Of a stretch of 64,000 nt of DNA, positions 43,050-53,000 are shown in pieces. Below the pieces are notes generated by a model. That model saw nothing but the letters and a program-made list of their open reading frames with translations, did not search any database and had not been told where the DNA came from. Origin of the DNA: Sphingomonas chungangi (GTDB lineage Bacteria; Pseudomonadota; Alphaproteobacteria; Sphingomonadales; Sphingomonadaceae); the NCBI RefSeq assembly GCF_013778325.1, contig NZ_JACEIB010000002.1:1-64000 (forward strand), given 5' to 3'. A program made the translations under genes and the position numbers. Each line of letters starts with the position of its first letter. The stretch's first letter is position 1.

Positions 43050-46000
43050 ATGGCTATCAACAAGGCTCGCCGGGCAGCTCTCGGCGCGACGGCGATTGCG
43101 GCGCTCGGCGCGGCTCTGGCTTCGGCGCCGGCCAGCGCGATCACGATCAACGATGGCTACACGCCCGCCCAGGCGGTCGATCCCACCAACATCACCGGCG
43201 TCGGCCAGATGGTGTCGATCACCGCCGAAAATGACGACGGCAGCATCAACCTCGGCCTCTGCACCGCGACGCTGATCAACCCGCGCACCGTGATCCTCGC
43301 CGCGCACTGCGTGAACGAGCAGCCGGCCAGCAGCTACGGCTCTGCGCACGGAGGCACCCCGATCGGCGTCGGCTTCCAGGCCGACAACCTCCGGTCGCTT
43401 ATCAACTGGGCCTTCGGCGGCCTGCAGAGCAGCGCGACGGACCATTTCTACAACGGCAGCTACGTTGTCTATAACCAGCATTCGCTCGATCTCGGCCCCG
43501 ACAACAATTATCTGCAGGGCGACGTCGCGATGATCGCCTTCAACACGCCCGTCACCGGCGTGCCGACCCACGACATGCTGTTCAGCCCGCTGACCGGGCC
43601 GACCCACGCAATCATCACCGGCTATGGCGGCAACGGCACCGGCACCACCGGCAGCGACGGCTCCAACATCGACTACAAGCGCCGCATCGCGGAAAACGTC
43701 GTCAGCGTCCTCGGTTCGCTGGACGATCTGGACAAGGCGTTCGGTTACAACCCGGAAGGTCTGCCGCAGAATCTCTACCAGGCCGATTTCAACAGCCCGG
43801 GCTATGAGAGCCTGTCCGATTTCGGCCTGTTCGGCGACACGCCGCTGCCCAAGGAGGGCATCACCGCGCCCGGCGATTCGGGCGGCCCGCTGCTGATCGA
43901 CCAGGAATTCGCCAGGCCGGTGATCGCCGGCGTGCTCTCCGGCGGCCTGACCTTCGGCGGGCAGGTCCAGGCCGGCTACGGCACGTCCAGCTTCTACCAG
44001 CCGCTCTATCTGTACTGGGACTGGATCGTCGCCAACAACCCGTACAAATATGTCGGCGCCAAGGCCGGCGACGGTAGCTGGACCGATCCGAACCATTGGG
44101 TGATCAACCTCGATCCGGTCTATCAGACGATCGGCGCAGACGGCCAGCTGGTCAATGCGCTGCCGACCACGCCGGCCGGCGGCCTCACCGGCGACAGCCC
44201 CAAGTTCGGCTATGTCTGCGACGGTCTGAACTGCACCAACATCGCCACCGGTGAGGTGGTACCGCAGAGCCCGACCGACGGCACGCCGGAGACAGGCTCG
44301 ACGTCGAACAACGCCAAGGGCGCCGTCGCCTCGAACGACAAGGGTGGCATGCAGCTTTCGCTGAACGGCGCGACCGTAGCCAACGACAAGGGCGGCACCA
44401 CCGCCAAGATCTCCAGCCCGACGAGCGGCTTCGGAAGCTCGGGCGGATCGGTCGCCAGCCTCGCCTCGCCGCAGGACGCCGGAACGCCGGCGGAAGGATC
44501 GGCGATGGTCGGCGGCGAGCTGGTACAGGGCGCGCCGGGCTCCTCCAACTTCGTACCCGACGACACCGACGGCGACGTCACCACCGGCGCCCCGGCGCGC
44601 TATTACGACGTCACCCTCTCGGCGGACGGGACCACCACGCTGTCGGGCGCCGACATCATCATCGACCGCCTGACCATATCCGGCGCGAAGTCCAACCTCA
44701 CGATCGCCGCCGACGCCAATCTCGGCACGCTGATCGACACCACGCAGGCCAACGGCGTGATGACGGTCGACGGCCAGTACGTCTCGATCGGCGAATATTA
44801 CCTCGCCGGCGGCCTGCTGCAGGGCAATGGCTCGGTGGTGGCACCCGACATCATCTCGATGCTGGGTGCGATCGCGCCGGGCAGGTTGGGCACGATCGGC
44901 ACGCTGACCGTGGGCGGCAACGTGATCCTGTCGTCCGGTACGCGCACCTACATGGATATCGGCGCGACGACCGCCGACAAGCTCGCCATCGTCGCCAACC
45001 CGTTCGTCGATCCGGCCGCCGGCGGCCAGACCGGCGTCGGCGATCTCGGCGGCATCCTCGCGCTCGCGCCGGCCAAGGGCTATCACTACGATCCCAACCG
45101 CACCTACACGCTGATCACCGCCGACGGCGGGCTGCTCGACCACTTCTCGGCGGTGACCGAGCTTTCGGCGATCCTCTACCCGGTCGTCACCCAGACGGCG
45201 GACACGCTGTCCGTGAAGATCCGCGCGCGGCCCTATACCAGCGTCGTCAGCGGCTCGCCGATCCAGGATGCCTATGCCCAGCTGCTCGATCGCAGCCGGG
45301 CCGGCGGCTCCTATATCCAGGGCTTCTACGATCGCACCGACGTGATGGACCTCGGCACGATCAAGAGCACGCTGGAGCAGGCCGGACCGTTCGCCCAGCA
45401 GACCGAGCTGAGCCTGGTGCGGATGCAGGACGAGGCGCTCGCCAAATTCTACCGCGATCGCTTGAGCCTGCTCCGCCACGGCGGCGGCGGCGACACGCTG
45501 GCGGTGCTCGGCAACCCGCTCGGGGTGATCCGCACCGGCTACCAGACCGCGCGGGACGTGGCCTCGGGTCTGATGCAGGCGCCGACCAACCCGCAGCAGA
45601 CGGCGGTCAAGCTGCCCGAGGGCGTCAGCGCCTATATTGCGGGCGGCTATCTGGACGGCTCGTCGCGGCCCCTGCCCAACCTGATCTCCGGCAAGAAGGA
45701 CGATCTTTCCGGCTGGTACGTCGCGGGTGGCCTCGAAAAGCAGATCGACGACAAGACGATCATGGGCCTTTCCGCCAGCTACTCGCACGGCAAGGGCGAC
45801 ACCATCCTGTCCGAGCGGGCGCGCAGCAACCTGTTCGAGCTGACCGCTTACGGCACCTACAGCTTCGGCAACGGCGGCTTCATCAACACCTCGGTGACGG
45901 GTGGCCTGATCAGCACGAAGACGCGCCGCCAGTATCAGATCGCCGACGTGACGGCGAAGCTCCACAACGAAGAGAATGCGCCGATCGTATCGGGCGAATT

Positions 46001-46454
46001 CGCGCTCGGCTACGACATGAAGACCACCAACTTCACGATCACGCCGATGGCTTCGATCCGCAGCAGCCATCTGGAGTTCGAGGGCGGGCAGGAAAGCGGC
46101 GGCATCGGTTCGCTGACCTTCAACCACCGCAACTTCAACAGCATCCAGGCGCGGGTCGGCGGGCAGGTTGCGATCGACGTGGGCGGCGTCCACCCGCATG
46201 TTGATGCGGCTTTCGTCCACGACTTCCTGAAGAATGGCGAGGATATCCTGGCCCACTTCACCGAGGCATCGGGCACCGGCCTGCCGAGCGCGGACTTCGG
46301 CTCCTTCGGCCGCGACCGCAACTGGGGCGAGGTCGGCGGCGGCCTCAGCATCGTCAGCGGGACGACCGACATCGGCGTCTCGGCGGACACCGTCTTCGGC
46401 CGCAAGGACCTGAGCTATCAGGTCTATCGCGGCTCGGTGACCTTCCACTTCTAA
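43050..46454 (+). CDS. Trypsin-like serine protease autotransporter
   Basis: A 1134-residue type V secreted protein. The signal peptide is residues 1-30 (ending SAPASA). A chymotrypsin-fold passenger domain follows with H86 in ILAAHCVN, D158 in LQGDVAMIAF and S277 in PGDSGGP. A linker at about 405-470 has two ANDKGG-like repeats, and a beta-helix-like region with LTIAADANLGTLIDT and LGAIAPGRLGTIGTLTVGGN follows. The last 270 residues form the autotransporter barrel, ending in Phe (SVTFHF). It would be displayed or released at the cell surface. A strong terminator follows. Confidence 0.92.
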   Translation: MAINKARRAALGATAIAALGAALASAPASAITINDGYTPAQAVDPTNITGVGQMVSITAENDDGSINLGLCTATLINPRTVILAAHCVNEQPASSYGSAHGGTPIGVGFQADNLRSLINWAFGGLQSSATDHFYNGSYVVYNQHSLDLGPDNNYLQGDVAMIAFNTPVTGVPTHDMLFSPLTGPTHAIITGYGGNGTGTTGSDGSNIDYKRRIAENVVSVLGSLDDLDKAFGYNPEGLPQNLYQADFNSPGYESLSDFGLFGDTPLPKEGITAPGDSGGPLLIDQEFARPVIAGVLSGGLTFGGQVQAGYGTSSFYQPLYLYWDWIVANNPYKYVGAKAGDGSWTDPNHWVINLDPVYQTIGADGQLVNALPTTPAGGLTGDSPKFGYVCDGLNCTNIATGEVVPQSPTDGTPETGSTSNNAKGAVASNDKGGMQLSLNGATVANDKGGTTAKISSPTSGFGSSGGSVASLASPQDAGTPAEGSAMVGGELVQGAPGSSNFVPDDTDGDVTTGAPARYYDVTLSADGTTTLSGADIIIDRLTISGAKSNLTIAADANLGTLIDTTQANGVMTVDGQYVSIGEYYLAGGLLQGNGSVVAPDIISMLGAIAPGRLGTIGTLTVGGNVILSSGTRTYMDIGATTADKLAIVANPFVDPAAGGQTGVGDLGGILALAPAKGYHYDPNRTYTLITADGGLLDHFSAVTELSAILYPVVTQTADTLSVKIRARPYTSVVSGSPIQDAYAQLLDRSRAGGSYIQGFYDRTDVMDLGTIKSTLEQAGPFAQQTELSLVRMQDEALAKFYRDRLSLLRHGGGGDTLAVLGNPLGVIRTGYQTARDVASGLMQAPTNPQQTAVKLPEGVSAYIAGGYLDGSSRPLPNLISGKKDDLSGWYVAGGLEKQIDDKTIMGLSASYSHGKGDTILSERARSNLFELTAYGTYSFGNGGFINTSVTGGLISTKTRRQYQIADVTAKLHNEENAPIVSGEFALGYDMKTTNFTITPMASIRSSHLEFEGGQESGGIGSLTFNHRNFNSIQARVGGQVAIDVGGVHPHVDAAFVHDFLKNGEDILAHFTEASGTGLPSADFGSFGRDRNWGEVGGGLSIVSGTTDIGVSADTVFGRKDLSYQVYRGSVTFHF

Positions 46455-46474
46455 TCCTCTCCGGATGGAGCAGA

Positions 46475-46512
46475 GGCCGGTCTTCCCCACGGAAGGCCGG
46501 CCTTTCGCTTTT
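46475..46512 (+). terminator. Rho-independent terminator of the autotransporter gene
   Basis: A 12-pair stem (46475-46486 with 46491-46502, one G-U pair) with a CCAC loop is followed by TTTCGCTTTT. It starts 21 bases after the autotransporter stop. Confidence 0.88.
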
Positions 46513-46571
46513 CTGGGGATGTTTCGGGCCGACTCGCTTGCGGCTCGCCGCTCGGCCCCTAGAACGGCCCC

Positions 46572-48050
46572 ATGACCGTTGCCGTCGACATGGGCACCGC
46601 GCCGGACGGTGCCGTCGCCCCCATGGACCTCGAAGAACTGCTCGCCACCCGCTTGCTCGTCCAGGGCAATAGCGGGTCCGGCAAGTCGCACCTCCTGCGC
46701 CGCCTGCTCGAAGGATCGGCGAGGTGGGTGCAGCAGGTGATCATCGACCCCGAGGGCGATTTCGTCACCCTCTCCGATCGCTTCGGCCATGTCGTGGTGG
46801 ACGGCGGCGCGCACAGCGAGGCCGAATTGCGCCGTCTGGCGCTCCGCATACGCGAGCAGCGTGTCCCCGTGGTGCTGACGCTGGAGGGGCTGGAGGTGGA
46901 GGGGCAGATGCGCGCAGCCGCCACCTTCCTGTCCACCCTGTTCGATGCTCCGCGCGAGCATTGGTATCCGGCACTGGTGGTGGTGGACGAAGCGCAGCTC
47001 TTCGCCCCGGCCGTCGCCGGCGAGGTATCGGACGAAGTGCGCCGTCTCTCCCTCGGCGCGATGACCAACCTGATGTGTCGAGGCCGCAAGCGCGGCCTCG
47101 CCGGTGTGATCGCCACCCAGCGCCTCGCCAAGCTCGCCAAGAACGTCGCCGCCGAGGCGTCCAACTTCCTGATGGGCCGCACCTTCCTCGACATCGACAT
47201 GGCACGCGCCGCCGACCTGCTGGGGCTGGAGCGGCGCCAGGCCGAGCAGTTCCGCGATCTCGCGCGCGGCCATTTCATCGCGCTCGGTCCGGCCCTGTCG
47301 CGGCGGCCTCTGCCGATCAAGATCGGTGATGTCGAGACGCAGGCGCGCTCCTCCTCCCCCAAGCTGATGCCGCTACCCAACGTCCCGGATGACGAGGCGC
47401 GCGCGCAGCTTTTCGAGCGCCCGGCCGAGCTGGATCTGCCGCTGCCTGCTCCTCCGCCGCCACAGCCGCGCCCGAGCATGGAGCAACTGCTCCGTTCGAT
47501 CGAGGCGCCGTCATCCGGCCCGGCCGACGAGACGCGTCTCGAAAAATCACCCGAAGAGCGCGAAGCGATCGTCGCCGCCTGCCTTGCCGAGATTGTCGCC
47601 GACGAAGGCGAGAGCTTCCGCCCGGCGGCCGTGCTGTTCCAGGATTTTGGCGTGCGCTGCCGAATGCGCGGGCTGGCCGATTCAGGTCTCGACCTCGCCG
47701 ACTTCCGCACCCGTCTCTCGCTGGCTCGCGCCGGGCTCTACGAGGCGATCGGCGAGGACGATCCCATGGCCGACGCCGCGTGCGAGGCCGAAGCGCTGCC
47801 CGAGGATGCGCGCGGCGTCTTCCTGCTTCTCGCGCGTGCCGCGCTGGAGCGCGTGCCCTGCCCGTCCGACACCGAGATCGCGCGCGTCTACGGCACGCAC
47901 TCGACCGGCCGGGCGAAGCGCCTGCTCGGTTTCCTCGAACAGCAGGGCGCGATCGTCATCCGCATCGATCTGCGCGGCGGCCGCGCCATCGCGCTCCCAG
48001 CGCTGGGCTGGACCACGGCGGTGTCGGACAAGGTTTCGGCCGAATCCTGA
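46572..48050 (+). CDS. HerA-like/DUF87 P-loop ATPase
   Basis: A 492-residue ATPase of the HerA/FtsK class. Walker A GNSGSGKS is at 32-39, with IDPEGDFVTLSDRF shortly after and Walker B in ALVVVDEAQLFAP. The arginine-rich stretch MCRGRKRGLAGVIATQRLAK (about 162-181) is typical of the HerA group. The C-terminal part (about 290-490) has a Pro-rich linker and a helical winged-helix-like end. It may act on DNA. HerA usually pairs with the nuclease NurA, which is not visible here. Confidence 0.85.
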   Translation: MTVAVDMGTAPDGAVAPMDLEELLATRLLVQGNSGSGKSHLLRRLLEGSARWVQQVIIDPEGDFVTLSDRFGHVVVDGGAHSEAELRRLALRIREQRVPVVLTLEGLEVEGQMRAAATFLSTLFDAPREHWYPALVVVDEAQLFAPAVAGEVSDEVRRLSLGAMTNLMCRGRKRGLAGVIATQRLAKLAKNVAAEASNFLMGRTFLDIDMARAADLLGLERRQAEQFRDLARGHFIALGPALSRRPLPIKIGDVETQARSSSPKLMPLPNVPDDEARAQLFERPAELDLPLPAPPPPQPRPSMEQLLRSIEAPSSGPADETRLEKSPEEREAIVAACLAEIVADEGESFRPAAVLFQDFGVRCRMRGLADSGLDLADFRTRLSLARAGLYEAIGEDDPMADAACEAEALPEDARGVFLLLARAALERVPCPSDTEIARVYGTHSTGRAKRLLGFLEQQGAIVIRIDLRGGRAIALPALGWTTAVSDKVSAES

Positions 48051-48053
48051 GGC

Positions 48054-48395
48054 TCAATCCAGCTTCCCGCACTCCGGCAGCTTCAGGCTCTTCATGTCGC
48101 CGCACGCACGCACCTGCACGCTCTCGTCCGGCCCGGTGAAGATGGCGTAATCGCCGCCCGGCTGGCAGTGCGCCACCCACAGGCCGAGATTTCCGTAGGG
48201 CCCGCGATAGGTGCTCTTGCTCAGCCGCCCGCATTTCTCGTCGCTGTTGGTGATCGCGCGGCGCAACGCGCCGTTGCGGTCGGCGAGGCTGAGCGCCATG
48301 ATCTTCTGGTTGAACGGATTGGCCCATTGCGGGGTCGCGGCCAGCGCCGGAGCCGTGAGAACCAACCCGATCAGGCCACCGATCAACGCACGCAT
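48054..48395 (-). CDS. Small exported hypothetical protein
   Basis: A 113-residue protein with a signal peptide (MRALIGGLIGLVLTAPALAA) and a mature domain with four cysteines (CGRL, HCQPGG, ACGDM, ECGKL), which probably form two disulfides. AAAGGAG precedes the third in-frame ATG (48395) at ideal spacing, so I prefer it over 48413 and 48401. I recognise no family. It is convergent with the HerA-like gene, three bases apart. Confidence 0.7.
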   Translation of the reverse strand: MRALIGGLIGLVLTAPALAATPQWANPFNQKIMALSLADRNGALRRAITNSDEKCGRLSKSTYRGPYGNLGLWVAHCQPGGDYAIFTGPDESVQVRACGDMKSLKLPECGKLD

Positions 48396-48427
48396 CGTCA
48401 TCTCCTTTCGCATCCGAACCGTTCGTG

Positions 48428-48453
48428 CGAACCCGTCGCGCGATTCGGGCGTT
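48428..48453 (+). promoter_or_regulatory. EcfG-like promoter of the csbD gene
   Basis: CGAAC-N17-CGTT lies 41 bases upstream of the CsbD start and differs by one base from the EcfG consensus GGAAC-N16/17-CGTT. CsbD proteins are typical members of general stress regulons, which supports the call. Confidence 0.55.
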
Positions 48454-48493
48454 CACTATGCCGATAAGCTAAACCCGTCAGGAGACACAGACC

Positions 48494-48859
48494 ATGAACG
48501 AGGACGAGATCAAGGGCACCGCCAAGAAGGTCATCGGTACCGCGCAGGAGGTGGCCGGCAAGGTCGCCAATGACGAGCAGCTCGAGGGCAAGGGCTATCT
48601 CAACCAGGCGCTCGGCACCGTGCAGGATGTCACCGGCAAGGTGCGCGACAAAGTGAAGGACATCGTCGACGACGCCCCCTCAGCCGCCAAGACCGCGATC
48701 GACACCGGGCGCGATTATGCCCGTCGTGGCTCAGCGGCGGTGGCGCGTGCTACAGGCGATAATACCGTGCTGATCGCAGCCGTCACCGCCGGTATCGCCG
48801 GCTTGGCCGTGGGCTGGTTCGCGTGGAGCCGTCGCGGGAGCAAAAAGACCGGCGAATGA
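48494..48859 (+). CDS. CsbD family stress protein
   Basis: A 121-residue protein. The N-terminal CsbD-like domain (MNEDEIKGTAKKVIGTAQEV, then AGKVANDEQLEGKGYLNQAL) is followed by an amphipathic helical stretch and a C-terminal membrane anchor (TVLIAAVTAGIAGLAVGWFA). CsbD-type proteins accumulate under general stress; their biochemical role is unknown. An EcfG-like promoter lies upstream. It overlaps the next gene by four bases. Confidence 0.9.
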   Translation: MNEDEIKGTAKKVIGTAQEVAGKVANDEQLEGKGYLNQALGTVQDVTGKVRDKVKDIVDDAPSAAKTAIDTGRDYARRGSAAVARATGDNTVLIAAVTAGIAGLAVGWFAWSRRGSKKTGE

Positions 48860-49569
48860 GCGCGGCGCCCAAGACATCGATCAAGGTCGCCAGCTACAAC
48901 ATCCGCAAGGCCATCGGCACGGACAGGCAGCGCCGCCCCGAGCGCATTCTGTCCGTGCTGAACGAACTCGGCGCCGATATCGTCTGCCTGCAGGAGGCGG
49001 ACCGGCGGCTGGGCGCCCGCCAGAGCGCGCTCCCCTTCGAGGCGATCGCGCGCGAGACACCCTACAAGGCCGTGCCTTACGAGATCCGTCCCGGCGGCAT
49101 GGGCTGGCACGGCAATGCCGTCCTCGTGCGTCGGGATGCAGACATCCTCGATCATCGCCCGCTGACGCTGCCGGTGCTGGAACCGCGTGGAGCAGTGATG
49201 GCCGAGATCGCCCTGCACGGGCAGAGGCTGCGCGTGATCGGCATGCACCTCGATCTGTCCGGATTGTACCGGCGACGGCAGGCACGCGCGGTGATCGAGC
49301 ATGTCAAGGCGTGCGGCGATCATATCCCGACTGTGCTGATGGGCGATCTCAACGAATGGAGCTCGGGCGGCTGCCTCAGGGATTTCATGAGCCATTTCCA
49401 CTTCGCGCCGACTGGCCCCAGCTATCACGCCAGTCGCCCGATCGCCCGTCTCGACCGGATCATGACCACTCACGATCTCGCAGTGCTGGACGCCGGCACT
49501 CACCATTCCCCGCTGGCGAAGCGCGCCAGCGACCATCTACCCATCTGGGCTGCGGTGGGGTTACGGTAG
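48856..49569 (+). CDS. Endonuclease/exonuclease/phosphatase (EEP) family hydrolase
   Basis: A 237-residue protein of the EEP superfamily. Family motifs are VASYNIRKAIG, IVCLQEADRR (metal-binding Glu), GMHLDLSG, LMGDLNEW (Asp/Asn pair), LDRIMTTH and the final SDHLPIWA (Asp-His). Members hydrolyse phosphodiesters in DNA, lipids or inositol phosphates. It is translationally coupled to the CsbD gene, which places it in a stress-response transcript. Confidence 0.9.
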   Translation: MSAAPKTSIKVASYNIRKAIGTDRQRRPERILSVLNELGADIVCLQEADRRLGARQSALPFEAIARETPYKAVPYEIRPGGMGWHGNAVLVRRDADILDHRPLTLPVLEPRGAVMAEIALHGQRLRVIGMHLDLSGLYRRRQARAVIEHVKACGDHIPTVLMGDLNEWSSGGCLRDFMSHFHFAPTGPSYHASRPIARLDRIMTTHDLAVLDAGTHHSPLAKRASDHLPIWAAVGLR

Positions 49570-50040
49570 CTACCAGTCCCCCGCCCCGGTTTCTCCACGT
49601 CGATATTCCTCGATCCGGCGCAGCGATGCCGGCGAGATATCCTCCGGAAGCCGATCGAGCGCGAACCAGCCGGCCGCCTCGATCTCCAGCGCATCGGCCG
49701 GGCGGATGTCCGCCGTGGCTGTTCTGATGCGCACGACGTAGATCACCACGTGGTCGTCCTTGCCCTCACTGCCGTTGCGATAGATGCCGAGCATCCGATC
49801 CAGCCGGAATTCAGTGAGCCCGATCTCCTCGCGCAGCTCCCGCGCCAGAGCGTCGGCGAAGCGCTCGCGCCGCTTCACGCCGCCGCCCGGCAAGTACCAG
49901 TTCGGCAGATAGGTGTGCTTCACCAGCGCCACCCGCTCCTCTCCATCGAGCACGAGCGCGCGGACGCCCAGCGTTCTCGGCCTGCGGATCGCCCACCAGA
50001 GCCTTGCGGCGCGCGCGATCAGGCGGTGGGTGCGCGCCAT
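49570..50040 (-). CDS. Nudix hydrolase
   Basis: A 156-residue Nudix protein. The Nudix box is clear: GGGVKRRERFADALARELRE followed by EIG (residues 52-74), with the metal-binding REEIG glutamates intact. NWYLPGG precedes it as usual. It likely hydrolyses a nucleoside diphosphate derivative. It lies 5 bases after tamB on the same strand and probably shares its transcript. It is convergent with the EEP gene, adjacent stop to stop. Confidence 0.9.
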   Translation of the reverse strand: MARTHRLIARAARLWWAIRRPRTLGVRALVLDGEERVALVKHTYLPNWYLPGGGVKRRERFADALARELREEIGLTEFRLDRMLGIYRNGSEGKDDHVVIYVVRIRTATADIRPADALEIEAAGWFALDRLPEDISPASLRRIEEYRRGETGAGDW

Positions 50041-50044
50041 CGGC

Positions 50045-53000
50045 TCAGTGATATTGCTTGGAGTATTTCAGCGTGATGGACGGCCCAGTCACGCCGCCCG
50101 CCTGGCTCAGGATGCTGAGCGCGCGGGAGAGGGCGATGGTCAGCTGGGTCTGGGTGAAGCCCTTGGCGTCGCTGATCACCTCCACATAGATGTTCTTGGA
50201 GATGTATTTGCCTGCAGCAAGGCTGGTGCCGCGCCCGCTGGTCTGGTCCGACCCCAACACGCGCAGTCGATCGAGGCCGGTCGCACCACGCAGCTTGCCG
50301 AGCGCGCCCGCGCCACCACCACCGGTCCTCAGCGAATTGAGCGCGGCGGCGAGTTGCAACGCCTCCATCGGCGACAGCGAGGTGACCGAGGAACCGAACA
50401 ACAGCCGCGACATCACCTCGTCCTGCGGCAGCGAGGGCGTCGAGGTGAAGGTGATCTGCGGGTGCAGCGCGTCGCCGTCGATGTTGATGCCGATATCGAC
50501 GCTCTCCACCGATGTGGTGGCGGTGATGTTGAGATCGGGATCGAGCAGCGGGCCGTTGAACTGCACCGTGCTCGTGTCCGCCACGTCGAGGCGGCGGCTG
50601 GCGAAGGTGTAGGTGCCGCGCACGACCTGCAGCTTGCCCACCACCGTCGGTGCCGTGACGGTGCCGCCGACCTGCATCCGCGTGCTCCACTCGGATTCGA
50701 GGCCCATGCCGGAAACGAAGATCTGGTTGTCGCCGCGGATCTTGATGTCGAGCTTCCAGTTGCTCGGCGCCGGGCCTTGCATGGCGGCGGCCGCGTTCGG
50801 ATCGGGCGACGGCGCCCCCTTGCGGCGGACGCCGGTCAGCTCGGTAACCTGCGCGGCGTCGTTGCGGACGTAGTTGTAGCGCGCCTCCTGGATGTGGATG
50901 TCGCCCTGGATCAGCCCGCCCGCCGCTTTCGAGTTGGTGACGTGGATCGTGCCGGACGCGGTGCCGCTCATCCCGTCCGAATGGGCGAGCTGGGCGTTGT
51001 CGAGCTTGGCGGTGATGTCGATCGGGAAGCCGCTGTCCGCCGCGAAGCCCACCGAACCCGACGCCTGGATCGTGCCCTTGCCGGCATTGCCGCTCAGGCT
51101 GTTGAGCTGGAACTGCGATTGGGTGAAGCGCCCGTCCAGCGCCAGACTGGTGATCGTCGTGCCGGTGGTGGTGTTCTCGTAGCGCAGCTGGTTGGCGCGG
51201 ATCACGCCCGTTACCTGCGGCGCCGAGACCTTGCCCGAGAAGTCCGCGCCGATCGCGATCGGGCCGGCGAGCGTCTGGCCGCCGATGCCGGTCAGCGTCC
51301 ACAGCACCTCGGCCGGGCCGTTATAGCGGATGCCGCCCGAGATCGGCCCCTCCATCAGGCCGGAGACCGAAGAGGCCGCCGCCATCCGCACCTGCACGCG
51401 GCCGATATTGGTGCCGCCGCGCCGGATCAGCGCGTTCACCGCATTGCCCTCGCGCCCCAGCGTGCCGAGGATCGCGATGTCGACCGGATCGGAGATGACC
51501 AGCGCGCCTGTGCGGGTGAAGTTGCTGATGTCGACGCGGGCACGGGCATCGGGGATGGCCGAACCGTGCATGGTGAGGTCCACCGTGCCGTTCGCCTTGC
51601 CCGAGAGGCCGAGCGAGGGCGCGAAGGCCTGCGCGATGCCGATGTCCATGTCGTTGAGCTTGGCGTGCGCCTCGGTGACGGCGCCGTAGCGGCCGGAGAG
51701 ATCGATGCTGCCCTGGCTGAACTGGATGGTGGCGGGTTGGAGGACATAATCCTTGCCCTGCTTCACGATCGTCGCAGGCCGGGCGAGGCTGAACGGGATC
51801 GAATTGGCCGATCCCTTGATGTTGGCGAGGATGCGCTCTGGCGTGAACTGCGCCTGCGCCGCCACGTCGAACGGCACGCCGCTGGTGCCCGCCGCTGTCA
51901 CCGCTGCCGTGCCGCGTCCGCCGGCATAGTTGATCTTGGCACGCGCCGAGCGGACCAGCAACGAACCACTGCGCACATCCACGAACGCCGCCGAGCCGTT
52001 GATCGAGGGGCCGGACGGCAGGACCAGCACGGTCGCGCGGATCAGTCCGGAGCCGATTGTCACCGGCACCTTGCCCGGCAGCTTCGCCTGGGTTGCGGTG
52101 AGGTTGACGTCGGCCTTCTGGTTCTTCCCCGCCGCCGCCAGCGCGACCTGTCCGCTCAGGCCCGATCCGCTGACGAAAAGCGTCCCGGCGAACGGCCCGG
52201 CGGCAGTCTGCACGATATTGCCGTGGACGTTGATGCCCGCGACCAGCAGCGAGTTAACACCGATCGCCAGCGGTCCCTTGCCGGCCTTTATCAGGACGTC
52301 GGCGGTAAACGGCCCATAGTCCGATCCGCCCTTCGCCTGCACGCGATAGCCCGCCGCCGATCCGGTCAGCACCGCATCGAGATTGGCGAGGCCGATGCCG
52401 ACACCGGGATGCACCGCCTTCAGCTCGGCGCGCGGATTGGCGAGCGTGCCGGAGGCGACGATCGTGGCGGGGCCGTAGGTCCGCGACCAAGCGCTCGCCT
52501 GCGCGCGGATCTGGCCGGTGGTGAGGTTGTAGGAGCCGCTGCCGTGATCGATCCGCAGATCGGGCGCGGTCATCCGCAAATTGCCGATCGTCGCGCCCGC
52601 GCGTGGATCGTAACCGACATCCGCCGTGATCACCGCATTGCCGCCGAGCTGCTGGGCGAGGCCGGCATTGGTGATCTTCTTCGTGTTGATCCGGACATGG
52701 CCCTTGATGCCGAAGCCGCCATTGTCGGTCGGCACCAGCTTGGCGTCGGTGACGAGATTGATCCGGCCGAGGCCGTCCACATTGTAGTCGTTCACCCGCC
52801 CCTTGAGCGCGCCGGTGTATGTGCCGGTAGAAAGATCGGCGAGGACAAGTGCCGTTGCGTCGATCCTGTCGGAGCGCAGGTGGAGGTTGTCCGAGAACAC
52901 CTGCTGCTTGGCATAGGCGATGTCGCCGTCCACCCGGATGTTGGTGACGAGGCCGCCCGCCGCCGCATTCAGGCCGCTCACCCGCCGCGCGGTAGCATGG

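Noticed and set aside
42951-47273. A 1440-codon open frame on the minus strand.
   Set aside because: It lies opposite the autotransporter and HerA-like genes, which have convincing motifs, signals and a terminator. The antisense product is Arg/Val/Asp-rich low complexity, the usual artefact of high-GC codon bias.
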